A DNA stretch of 14,950 nucleotides from DASZZV01 sp035544835 (GCA_035544835.1 DASZZV010000195.1:1-14950); one strand, 5' to 3'; numbered from the stretch's first letter, positions 7,941-13,605 are shown. Made by a program: numbers and translations. The notes: generated from the letters alone by a model not told the origin.

Positions 7941-8064
7941 CTTGTGTGGCACAGGCACTCTTGCCTGTGTGCCACGGCGTCGAGCCGTGGCGTTCCTGCT
8001 GCGATTCACAGAAAAGTCGGCCTCGACGGCCGACACACAGGCAAGAATGCCTGTGCCACACAAG
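7941..8064. repeat. Palindromic interspersed repeat, copy B (inverted)
   Basis: It has the same plan as copy A but in reverse orientation: the GCCACGGC hairpin (7971-7991) comes before the GTCGGCC hairpin (8016-8034). The outer arms pair over 29 bp from CTTGTGTGGC to GCCACACAAG with one mismatch (AGAATG for AGAGTG in the right arm). It lies 17 bp beyond the aminotransferase stop and 28 bp before the next gene's ATG. It could both end one transcript and displace the promoter of the next. Confidence 0.93.
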
Positions 8065-8081
8065 CGGCGCTCCGATAGCCG

Positions 8082-9374
8082 TCAGCTCTCCGGCGGGATG
8101 TGGAAGTCCGGCGATTCCTGCGCATCGGGGGCTGGCCTGTCGACGGTCCGCAGTTCGCGGTCGCTGCAGTAGCGATCCAGGGCGGCGGCCAGAATTCGCA
8201 CCGCGGCACGGAGATCGTCCTGATTCAGCACGTAAGCGATTCGTACCTCATTGTGTCCCAGTCCCTCGGTGGCGTAAAAGCCGGGGGCCGGCGCCACCAT
8301 GACCGTGGCGCCATCGAGCTCGAAATGCTGCAGCAGCCACCGCGCGAAATCTTCGCTGTCGCGCACGGGAAGCCGGGCGATGAAATAAAAGGCTCCTTCC
8401 GGTTTTCGCAGAAATACTCCGGGGATCTTCTGCAGCTCTTCGAACAGAAGGTCCCGCCGGTGTTGATACTCGGTGACGACCTGTTGGTGATATTCCGGTC
8501 CGAGCTCTGTCGCCGCGGCCGCTGCAATCTGCGCCAGTCCGGGAGCGGACAGACGGCCCTGTGCCATCCTCATGCAGGCGTCATAGACCTCGGCGTTTCT
8601 CGTCACGAGGCAGCCGAGCCTGATCCCACACGCACTGTAGCGTTTGGAGAGACTGTCGATGACGATGACCTGCTCTTCGAAGCCCTTCAGCGAAAGAGCC
8701 GAGATTGCCTGACGTCCGTCGTATACGAATTCCCGATAGACCTCGTCGGAGACGAGGAAAAGCCCCTTATCGCGGCAAAGCCTGGCCACCATCGTCAACT
8801 CTTCACGCGAGTAAACCGTCCCTGTCGGATTTCCGGGATTGCAGATCACGACCAGCTTCGTGCGGGGAGTGATGATTCGTTCCCAGTGCTCCCGTGCCGG
8901 CAGATGAAAGCCGTCCTCGCCTCTGCTGGTAATCGGGACGAGACGGATGCCGGCCATCTCGGCGAAGGTGCGGTAGTTGGTGTAGAACGGTTCCACTACG
9001 ATCGCTTCGTCACCGCTGCTGGCACAGGCCAGCATGGAAAACAGAATTGCCTCGCTGCCGCCAGTGGTGGCCATGATATTGGCGAGATCGATGTCGATTC
9101 CGACGCCGGCGTAGTACTTCCGCATGGATTCGAGATACTCGGGCGTACCGCCGGACGGCGTGTATTCGAGGATCTTCTCCTGCAGATCGTGAATGCGGCG
9201 CAGCATCACCGCCGGTGTCTCGATATCGGGCTGGCCAATGTTGAGGTGGTACACGCGCGTACCTCGCGCTTTGGCGGCGTCGGCGAAGGGGGTGAGTTTC
9301 CGAATGGGCGAGGCGGGCATGCGACGGCCACGCTCCGATACCGCCGGCGCCGTCACCTTATCGATCGTACTCAT
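8082..9374 (-). CDS. Pyridoxal phosphate-dependent class I/II aminotransferase
   Basis: This fold-type I aminotransferase has 430 residues. The N-terminal block RRMPASPIRKLTPFADAAK and HLNIGQPDIETP are typical of the aspartate/alanine aminotransferase branch. PLP-binding features are visible: the cofactor loop TGGSEAILF, CNPGNPTGTVYS for phosphate and substrate contacts, SDEVYREFVYDG with the ring-pairing Asp, and the Schiff-base Lys244 in SLSKRYSACGIRLG. It probably transfers amino groups between an amino acid and 2-oxoglutarate or pyruvate in the cytoplasm. The substrate cannot be assigned. The C-terminal tail after AALDRY adds about 30 polar, Pro-rich residues beyond the usual end near 400. 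I chose ATG 9374, with GGGAAGG just upstream (close spacing); a GTG at 9404 would add ten residues. It diverges from the coiled-coil gene, with a 10-bp palindrome between. Confidence 0.9.
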   Translation of the reverse strand: MSTIDKVTAPAVSERGRRMPASPIRKLTPFADAAKARGTRVYHLNIGQPDIETPAVMLRRIHDLQEKILEYTPSGGTPEYLESMRKYYAGVGIDIDLANIMATTGGSEAILFSMLACASSGDEAIVVEPFYTNYRTFAEMAGIRLVPITSRGEDGFHLPAREHWERIITPRTKLVVICNPGNPTGTVYSREELTMVARLCRDKGLFLVSDEVYREFVYDGRQAISALSLKGFEEQVIVIDSLSKRYSACGIRLGCLVTRNAEVYDACMRMAQGRLSAPGLAQIAAAAATELGPEYHQQVVTEYQHRRDLLFEELQKIPGVFLRKPEGAFYFIARLPVRDSEDFARWLLQHFELDGATVMVAPAPGFYATEGLGHNEVRIAYVLNQDDLRAAVRILAAALDRYCSDRELRTVDRPAPDAQESPDFHIPPES

Positions 9375-9417
9375 CACCTTCCCTGTTTTCGAAGATCGTG
9401 CCACGGCGTGAATCTCT

Positions 9418-9427
9418 CACAATTGTG
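9418..9427. promoter_or_regulatory. 10-bp perfect palindrome in a divergent promoter region
   Basis: CACAATTGTG lies between the divergent aminotransferase and coiled-coil genes, 44 bp and 28 bp from their starts. A symmetric site in a shared control region could be a dimeric regulator's operator. A 10-bp palindrome can also occur by chance, and no second copy is seen. Confidence 0.25.
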
Positions 9428-9455
9428 CGTTCGGTGTGCGAAGATTCTCGACGTC

Positions 9456-10250
9456 TTGAAGAGATTTCTTCGCAACGTATTGTGGGGACCGCCCCTGCCG
9501 CTGATCGGATGGATTCCCTGGAACCTCCTCTGGGTGGCAGGCACGGTGTACCTCGGCATGTCGCATCACCTTCTGTGGGGAGTCGGTGGCGTCGGTGAGC
9601 TGATTTATCTTCCTATTGCCGGTCTGCTGGCTTATCCAGTCGACGCGCGCGGGCGTATGAGCGGATCGGCGCTGCTCGACCACACCAGTGCCGACGTGTC
9701 GGCGAAGACGAACCGGCTGAAGGCCTCTTCGCGAACACGTCTCGCCAAACTGGAAGCACAGGCTCATCAGATCGTCGAGCGTTCTCGCGCTTCCGATGAC
9801 CTCATGAGTGAAGCCAACCGCGAGGCTTTGCTTCAGATCATCGATCTTTTTCTCGATCTCCTGATCTCTCGTGACGAGCTCGATGCCAGTGACCGCGAGG
9901 GAGCGGAGCGCGAACTTCAGCGCCAGGTGGCGACGCTGGAGACCGAGTTGCGCGAACCGGCCTTGTCGCCGGCGACGAAACAATCGAAGGAAGCGACCCT
10001 CGCCGCTACGCACGAGAGACAGCAGCACCTGCACAATCGCGAGACGCGGCTGACCGAGATCGACAGCGACCTTCAGCGGATCGAGACCGAGATGGGCCTG
10101 CTCGTCGATCGTTCTCTGGTGCAGAAAAATGGCGTGACCGTACCGGGGCGGCTGGAATTGGTACAGAGTCTCTATTACGAGGAGCCCCAGGCATCACCGG
10201 ACGCTCCTGCCGAGACGTACTCGGCGCCGTCGGGCTCACGTGAGTCGTGA
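9456..10250 (+). CDS. Two-helix membrane protein with long coiled coil, unknown function
   Basis: This protein of about 264 residues is not one I recognise. Two hydrophobic segments come first (about residues 14-35, PLIGWIPWNLLWVAGTVYL, and 38-60, LLWGVGGVGELIYLPIAGLL), rich in Trp and Gly. A long, highly charged helical region follows (about 70-225) with heptad-like spacing and many Glu, Arg and Gln; coiled coil is likely. The tail is Pro- and Ser-rich. No ATG or GTG lies in frame at the N-terminus. I chose TTG 9456 because it gives a basic start (KRFLRNVLW) just before the first helix; TTG 9423 is an alternative. The reading frame stays open far upstream across the divergent aminotransferase gene, but that part is antisense shadow. 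The flavin reductase gene follows after 35 bp, so the two may be co-transcribed. Confidence 0.68.
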   Translation: MKRFLRNVLWGPPLPLIGWIPWNLLWVAGTVYLGMSHHLLWGVGGVGELIYLPIAGLLAYPVDARGRMSGSALLDHTSADVSAKTNRLKASSRTRLAKLEAQAHQIVERSRASDDLMSEANREALLQIIDLFLDLLISRDELDASDREGAERELQRQVATLETELREPALSPATKQSKEATLAATHERQQHLHNRETRLTEIDSDLQRIETEMGLLVDRSLVQKNGVTVPGRLELVQSLYYEEPQASPDAPAETYSAPSGSRES

Positions 10251-10270
10251 GCGCGATCTGATTTCTAGAA

Positions 10271-10278
10271 GGAAGGGG
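10271..10278 (+). promoter_or_regulatory. RBS of the flavin reductase gene
   Basis: GGAAGGGG, 7 nt before the ATG, is a good Shine-Dalgarno and fixes the start. No promoter is visible in the 35-bp gap, which favours read-through from the gene upstream. Confidence 0.7.
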
Positions 10279-10285
10279 TAAGAAG

Positions 10286-10771
10286 ATGGATGAGCTGGTA
10301 GTGGCTGTCGAAGACGCGACATTCAAGCGGGCCATGAGTCATTTTCTGAGCGGCGTCACGGTCGTCACGACGGTGGTGGACGGAACGCGTTACGGCCTGA
10401 CCGTGGCCTCGTTCGCGTCGCTGTCGCTGAACCCGCCCCTCGTTCTGGTGTGCGTGGAGAAAAATGTGAAGTCCCACGAGGCCATTCCTCGGGCCGAAAA
10501 GTTCGCGGTGAGCATCCTCGCCGAGAATCAGCAGAACATCTCCAACCAGTTTGCGGGCCGTTCCGAGGACCGGTTCGCCGGCATCGAGACCGTCGAGGGC
10601 AAGCTCGGACTGCCCTTGATTGCCGGCGCGATCTGCACGATCGAGTGCCGTCTGCATTCCACACTTCCCGGCGGGGATCACTCCATCTTCGTCGGTGAGG
10701 TCATCGGCGCGCAGTTCGAAGAGGGACAACCGCTGGGGTATTTTCGGAGTGGGTACCACAAGATCGTTTGA
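10286..10771 (+). CDS. Flavin reductase-like FMN-binding protein
   Basis: This single-domain protein of 161 residues has the length of HpaC/NtaB-type flavin reductases. These use NAD(P)H to reduce free FMN or FAD for a partner monooxygenase. Family blocks appear in order: FKRAMSHFLSGVTVVTT (13-29), DGTRYGLTVASFASLSLNPP (32-51, flavin phosphate and ring contacts), the LVLVCVEKN strand, and near the C-terminus ECRLHS then GGDHSIFVGEV (129-139), where the conserved GDH helps bind the cofactor. It is cytoplasmic, with no signal or membrane segment. No monooxygenase lies nearby, so the partner is unknown. Some members of the fold bind haem or act as stand-alone reductases. The 155-bp palindrome begins 5 bp after the stop. 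Confidence 0.87.
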   Translation: MDELVVAVEDATFKRAMSHFLSGVTVVTTVVDGTRYGLTVASFASLSLNPPLVLVCVEKNVKSHEAIPRAEKFAVSILAENQQNISNQFAGRSEDRFAGIETVEGKLGLPLIAGAICTIECRLHSTLPGGDHSIFVGEVIGAQFEEGQPLGYFRSGYHKIV

Positions 10772-10776
10772 CGCAC

Positions 10777-10931
10777 GGAAAGGGCCGTAGGCCCGCAATC
10801 GTTGTAGCCCCAGCCGTAAGGCTGGGGACGCGATTCCATGACAAGACGGTCGCGAGCCCCGTAGGGGCGACATCGATGCCGCCGCTCCGCGGCTGGAGAC
10901 CGAGGCCATGCGCGGGCCTACGACCCGTTCC
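10777..10931. repeat. 155-bp compound palindrome between convergent genes
   Basis: The outer arms are GGAAAGGGCCGTAGGCCCGC (10777-10796) and its complement at 10912-10931, with two mismatches in 20. Inside are CCCCAGCC-GTAA-GGCTGGGG (10808-10827), GCCCC-GTA-GGGGC (10856-10868) and GCCGC-TCC-GCGGC (10881-10893). It fills almost the whole gap between the convergent flavin reductase and quinone oxidoreductase genes. It could end transcription from both sides, although no T-tracts are present. Several short open frames cross it, but they encode only the repeat and are not genes. Confidence 0.85.
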
Positions 10932-10980
10932 ATGCCGAGCTTCGGCTACCGTCCAATAACGACCTCAGGACAGGAACCAA

Positions 10981-12000
10981 CTAACTCGCCGTTGCGGCGG
11001 GCTTCGGCTCATCGCTTGCGCCGACCCTCAGCACGATCTTTCCGAAGTGCTCACTCTTTTTCATCGACTCATGGGCGGCGGCCGCTTCTGCCAGCGGCAG
11101 AACGCGGTCGATTACAGGCCTGATCCGGCCCTGCTGCAGATCCTTCCCGAACATCTTCAGAAAAGCGCTGATGATGATTCCCTTCTGCTCGGCACTGCGA
11201 GACCGGAGCGTTGATCCTAGAATGCGGAGGTGGTTCGAGAGGACTCTGCCGATATCGACTTCACCTTTGCGACCGCCCATTCCGCCAATCATGACCAGCG
11301 TCCCGTTGAAGGTCAGCGAGTCGATATTCGGTTCGAGGTAGGGGCCGCCGATGCTGTCGAGAATGAGGTCAACACCTTTACCTTCTGTGATACGGCCGAT
11401 CTCCTCGGCGAAGTTGGTCTTGCGATAGTTGATCGCGTTGGTGGCGCCCAGCTCCAGGCATCGCCGGCATTTTTCGTCGCTGCCGGCAGTCACGATCACC
11501 TTCAGGCCGGCGAGTTTCCCGAGGATGATGGAGGAGGTGCCGACCCCGCTGCCTCCACCGTGGACGAGGAGGGACTGCCCTTCAACGGCTTCGCCAAGCA
11601 GGAAGATGTTGAGGAATGCGGTCAGGAAAGTCTCCGGAAACGCGCCCGCCTCCTCAAACGAAAGTGTGTCGGGAACCGCCATGACACACTTCTCATCGAC
11701 CACTGTCTCCTCGGCGTAGCCACCACCGGCGAGAAGAGCCATGACACGGTCCCCCTTCTTCCAGCCCGAAACCGCGGAGCCGACCTCGGTGATCCGGCCG
11801 CCGCCCTCCATTCCGAGAATCGGCGATGCTCCCGGTGGCGGCGGGTATTGTCCCTGGCGTTGAAGCAGATCGGCGCGATTTACCGCCGTCGCCTCGACCG
11901 CGATGCGGACCTCGGTGGGACTGCTGAGAAGAGGTGCCGGGATTTCTCGTAGTTCGAGCATGGTCTCGTCGCCGGGCTCGCGAACCGTGATTGCCTTCAT
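10981..12000 (-). CDS. NAD(P)H:quinone oxidoreductase, zeta-crystallin/PIG3 type
   Basis: This cytoplasmic MDR-superfamily enzyme of 339 residues is predicted to reduce quinones or related electrophiles with NADPH. The N-terminal GroES-like domain (about 1-125) has NRADLLQRQGQYPPPPG (41-57), a signature of the PIG3 branch, followed by ILGMEGGGRI. It lacks the Cys/His zinc ligands of alcohol dehydrogenases, as expected. The Rossmann domain (about 125-265) has HGGGSGVG (147-154) for the dinucleotide. LDSIGG and the GRKGEVDIGRVLSNHLRILGSTLRSRS stretch complete the family pattern. The last dozen residues (EPKPAATAS) are an Ala/Pro tail. No Shine-Dalgarno is found; TAAGAT lies 6 nt before the ATG. 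It diverges from rnhA, with repeat copy C between. The physiological substrate is not known. Confidence 0.9.
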   Translation of the reverse strand: MKAITVREPGDETMLELREIPAPLLSSPTEVRIAVEATAVNRADLLQRQGQYPPPPGASPILGMEGGGRITEVGSAVSGWKKGDRVMALLAGGGYAEETVVDEKCVMAVPDTLSFEEAGAFPETFLTAFLNIFLLGEAVEGQSLLVHGGGSGVGTSSIILGKLAGLKVIVTAGSDEKCRRCLELGATNAINYRKTNFAEEIGRITEGKGVDLILDSIGGPYLEPNIDSLTFNGTLVMIGGMGGRKGEVDIGRVLSNHLRILGSTLRSRSAEQKGIIISAFLKMFGKDLQQGRIRPVIDRVLPLAEAAAAHESMKKSEHFGKIVLRVGASDEPKPAATAS

Positions 12001-12006
12001 GGCGTT

Positions 12007-12012
12007 ATCTTA
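12007..12012 (-). promoter_or_regulatory. Possible -10 hexamer for leaderless quinone oxidoreductase gene
   Basis: TAAGAT on the minus strand, 6 nt before the ATG, fits TAnnnT with four of six consensus matches. Repeat copy C begins 24 bp further upstream. No convincing -35 is seen. Confidence 0.35.
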
Positions 12013-12036
12013 GGTTGTATCGACGGTCTGGAGCAT

Positions 12037-12160
12037 CTTGTGTAGCACAGGCACTCTTGCCTGTGTGTCGGCCGTCGAGGCCGAGCTTCCTTTGAATCGT
12101 CGCAGGAACGCCGCGGCTCGACGCCGCGGCACACAGGCAAGAGTGCCTGTGCCACACAAG
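12037..12160. repeat. Palindromic interspersed repeat, copy C
   Basis: It has the same plan and orientation as copy A. The outer arms pair from CTTGTGTAGC to GCCACACAAG with one mismatch. The second hairpin reads GCCGCGGC-TCGAC-GCCGCGGC (12110-12130). Relative to copies A and B, an A-T pair has become G-C through changes on both sides of the stem, so pairing is kept. The first hairpin (12067-12085) has lost its terminal pair. It lies between the divergent quinone oxidoreductase and rnhA genes. Confidence 0.93.
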
Positions 12161-12173
12161 ACCCAGGTGGACG

Positions 12174-12215
12174 AAATCTGAAATCCGAAATCTGGCGTCT
12201 CACATCTGACATCCG
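12174..12215. repeat. Six-unit degenerate heptamer tandem repeat
   Basis: Six consecutive 7-nt units run AAATCTG, AAATCCG, AAATCTG, GCGTCTC, ACATCTG, ACATCCG. The tract fills the gap between repeat copy C and the rnhA start and contains the tentative -35 of rnhA. A related piece (GATCTGAAATCTGGATC) occurs near position 90. Confidence 0.6.
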
Positions 12216-12227
12216 ACAGCTTAGAAT
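12199..12227 (+). promoter_or_regulatory. Candidate promoter for leaderless rnhA
   Basis: TAGAAT (12222-12227) matches TATAAT in five of six positions and ends 8 nt before the ATG. CTCACA (12199-12204) lies at exactly 17-nt spacing and matches TTGACA in four of six. Transcription would begin at or beside the ATG. No Shine-Dalgarno is present. Confidence 0.45.
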
Positions 12228-12235
12228 CCCCGTCC

Positions 12236-12679
12236 ATGCAGGAAGTGATCATCTATACAGACGGTGCTTGTTCGGGCAACCCCGGCCCGGGGGGGTGGGG
12301 CGCGGTTCTGATGTACGACGACACGCTGAAGGAGATCTCAGGGGGAGAGAAGATGACCACGAACAACCGCATGGAGATCATGGGCGTGATCCAGGCGCTG
12401 GAATCGCTCAAGCGCCAGTGTGTGGCGCGGGTTCACAGCGACAGCGCTTACGTCATCAACTGCTTCAGGGACGGCTGGTACGTGAGTTGGGAGCGCAACG
12501 GATGGCGCAACAGCAAGAAACAGCCAGTCGAGAACCGTGACCTGTGGGAGCGCCTCCTTGTTCAGGTTCGGAAGCACCGCGTGGAGTGGGTGAAGGTGAA
12601 AGGCCACTCCAACGACAAATGGAACAATCGGTGTGACGAGCTCGCGCGGGCCCAGTCGCTGAAGTACGCGGCCAGCTGA
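12236..12679 (+). CDS. rnhA: Ribonuclease HI
   Basis: This 147-residue protein has the usual length of bacterial RNase HI. It cuts the RNA strand of RNA-DNA hybrids, clearing R-loops and replication primers. All four metal-binding acids are present: Asp9 in YTDGACSGNPGPGG, Glu47 in TTNNRMEIMGVIQAL, Asp69 in HSDSAYVIN and Asp134 in NRCDELAR. His124 in VKGHS is the mobile catalytic histidine. The basic handle region NGWRNSKKQPVENRDLWERL binds the hybrid. The protein is complete and typical, with no extra hybrid-binding domain. The start is set by the conserved N-terminus, not by a ribosome-binding site. A hairpin follows 30 bp after the stop, then a 238-bp palindrome. Confidence 0.96.
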   Translation: MQEVIIYTDGACSGNPGPGGWGAVLMYDDTLKEISGGEKMTTNNRMEIMGVIQALESLKRQCVARVHSDSAYVINCFRDGWYVSWERNGWRNSKKQPVENRDLWERLLVQVRKHRVEWVKVKGHSNDKWNNRCDELARAQSLKYAAS

Positions 12680-12709
12680 GGCCAAACAGGTCGTGGCTTC
12701 ACCCGAGGG

Positions 12710-12730
12710 GAGCGGGCGCCTCGCCCGCTC
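12710..12730 (+). terminator. 21-nt hairpin after rnhA (two-copy family)
   Basis: GAGCGGGC and GCCCGCTC form an 8-bp stem around loop GCCTC. Compared with the hairpin at 3274-3294, stem positions 4 and 5 are exchanged and so are their partners, so the fold is kept while the sequence changes. Both copies follow a GGGG run and a plus-strand stop codon. No T-tract follows. Confidence 0.5.
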
Positions 12731-12802
12731 TGATGTATCGATTGCGACCGTAAATAAGGCCGGACTTCGCGTCTCGCGCGTATCCTTCGGACACCGACTC
12801 CG

Positions 12803-13040
12803 CAGCGCGCGAAGGCGCGCGGTAGACCTGTAGCACCGGGCGTGAGCCCGGTGTTGGCGAATGGCCCGCAATTCGAGCTTTCAGACTGTACGAGCCCGCG
12901 AAGGCGGGCGACAGATGATGTGCCGGTAAACTGCCGCCCGCCTTCGCGGGCTCGCATAAATTGAAAGCATTTTTTTCTCGGGCGCGGAACACCGGGCTCA
13001 CGCCCGGTGCTACAGGTCTACCGCGCGCCTTCGCACGCTG
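12803..13040. repeat. 238-bp near-perfect palindrome between convergent genes
   Basis: The outer arms are 53 bp (12803-12855 with 12988-13040) and differ at one position. Each contains GTAG followed by CACCGGGC-GTGA-GCCCGGTG (12834-12853 in the left arm). The inner arms are 24 bp (12891-12914 with 12931-12954), also with one mismatch, around a 16-nt loop. The short segments between inner and outer arms also pair partly (GCTTTCA with TGAAAGC). A run of seven T (12970-12976) follows the inner hairpin on the plus strand. It lies between convergent rnhA and an unknown gene. The 72 bp between the preceding hairpin and the left arm hold nothing I can identify. Confidence 0.88.
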
Positions 13041-13053
13041 GATTCGTCGATCG

Positions 13054-13575
13054 CTACGCTTTAGCCGCGACCATCTCATCAACCACCGGCCAGGTCGCTT
13101 TGCGCCAGTCGGGTCCCATCAGCAGGCCGGCCGAGGAGAGGTAAAGCAGGATGTCCTGAAGGGGAAAGCGATCTTTGAGCGCCTCGACTCCGGCGCGCAC
13201 CTGTTCTTTGGTGGGTGCCTTGTAGTCGTCGTCCTCGATTGTGCCCTTCTTGTGCGGAATGCCCCATTGATCGAGAAACGCGCCCAGCATCTCCGATACA
13301 CGGGTGGTGTGATAGACCATGAGCGCTGCTTCGAAGCAGGTCTCGAGCTCGGGTGAGGCAAGCTTCGAGGCCAGCCAGGCGGCCTTTTTTTCTTTCGGTG
13401 CTTTGCGGAGTGTCTCCTCGCGAAAGTGCATGGTGCGGGAGAGATGTGCGGTAGCGAGACGGCGCTGGGTCTCATCACCACCGCTCCAGAAACTGGTCAG
13501 GACTTCCAGCCGTTTGGGATTGTCACAGAGTTCGCTCAGAATCTTGCGCGCGTTCCAGAATGTTTCCTCAGCCAT
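13054..13575 (-). CDS. Alpha-helical protein of unknown function
   Basis: This 173-residue soluble protein is not one I recognise. It has no signal peptide or membrane segment. Predicted content is nearly all helix (FWNARKILSELCDNPKRLEVL, TAHLSRTMHFREETLRKAPKEKKAAW in parts, and ELETCFEAALMVYH), with a charged loop around GTIEDDDYKAPTKEQ. The C-terminal part (FPLQDILLYLSSAGLLMGPDW) is more hydrophobic. I chose ATG 13575 because AGGTGG lies 5 nt upstream; an in-frame GTG at 13584 would add three residues. A promoter with a perfect TTGACA sits upstream. The gene converges on rnhA and diverges from the PilZ gene. The coding region ends 13 bp from the 238-bp palindrome. Confidence 0.7.
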   Translation of the reverse strand: MAEETFWNARKILSELCDNPKRLEVLTSFWSGGDETQRRLATAHLSRTMHFREETLRKAPKEKKAAWLASKLASPELETCFEAALMVYHTTRVSEMLGAFLDQWGIPHKKGTIEDDDYKAPTKEQVRAGVEALKDRFPLQDILLYLSSAGLLMGPDWRKATWPVVDEMVAAKA

Positions 13576-13605
13576 GCTCTCCACCTCGTGTCGGATGCGG
13601 AGCGA

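Noticed and set aside
8100..9455. Long plus-strand open frame running into the coiled-coil protein gene (about 716 codons in total)
   Set aside because: The upstream part is antisense to the well-supported aminotransferase gene and shows no recognisable protein features. Only the part from about 9456 is coding.
10265..10933. Minus-strand open frame of 222 codons across the flavin reductase gene and the 155-bp palindrome
   Set aside because: Its N-terminal third is encoded by the palindrome and the rest is antisense to a clear flavin reductase.
11230..11952. Plus-strand open frame of 240 codons within the quinone oxidoreductase gene
   Set aside because: It is antisense to a complete, motif-rich oxidoreductase. 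GC-rich codon bias readily opens this frame.
1005..12160. Insertion sequence or classical MITE with target-site duplications
   Set aside because: No transposase is encoded and none of the three copies has matching flanking direct repeats. A REP/BIME-like element fits better.
12891..12976. Intrinsic terminator of rnhA made of the inner 24-bp hairpin and the seven-T run
   Set aside because: The T-run begins 15 nt after the stem, too far for a standard intrinsic terminator, and the stem lies over 200 bp from the stop codon.
1005..13040. CRISPR array
   Set aside because: The repeats are few, far apart, palindromic throughout and not separated by regular unique spacers. No cas genes are present.
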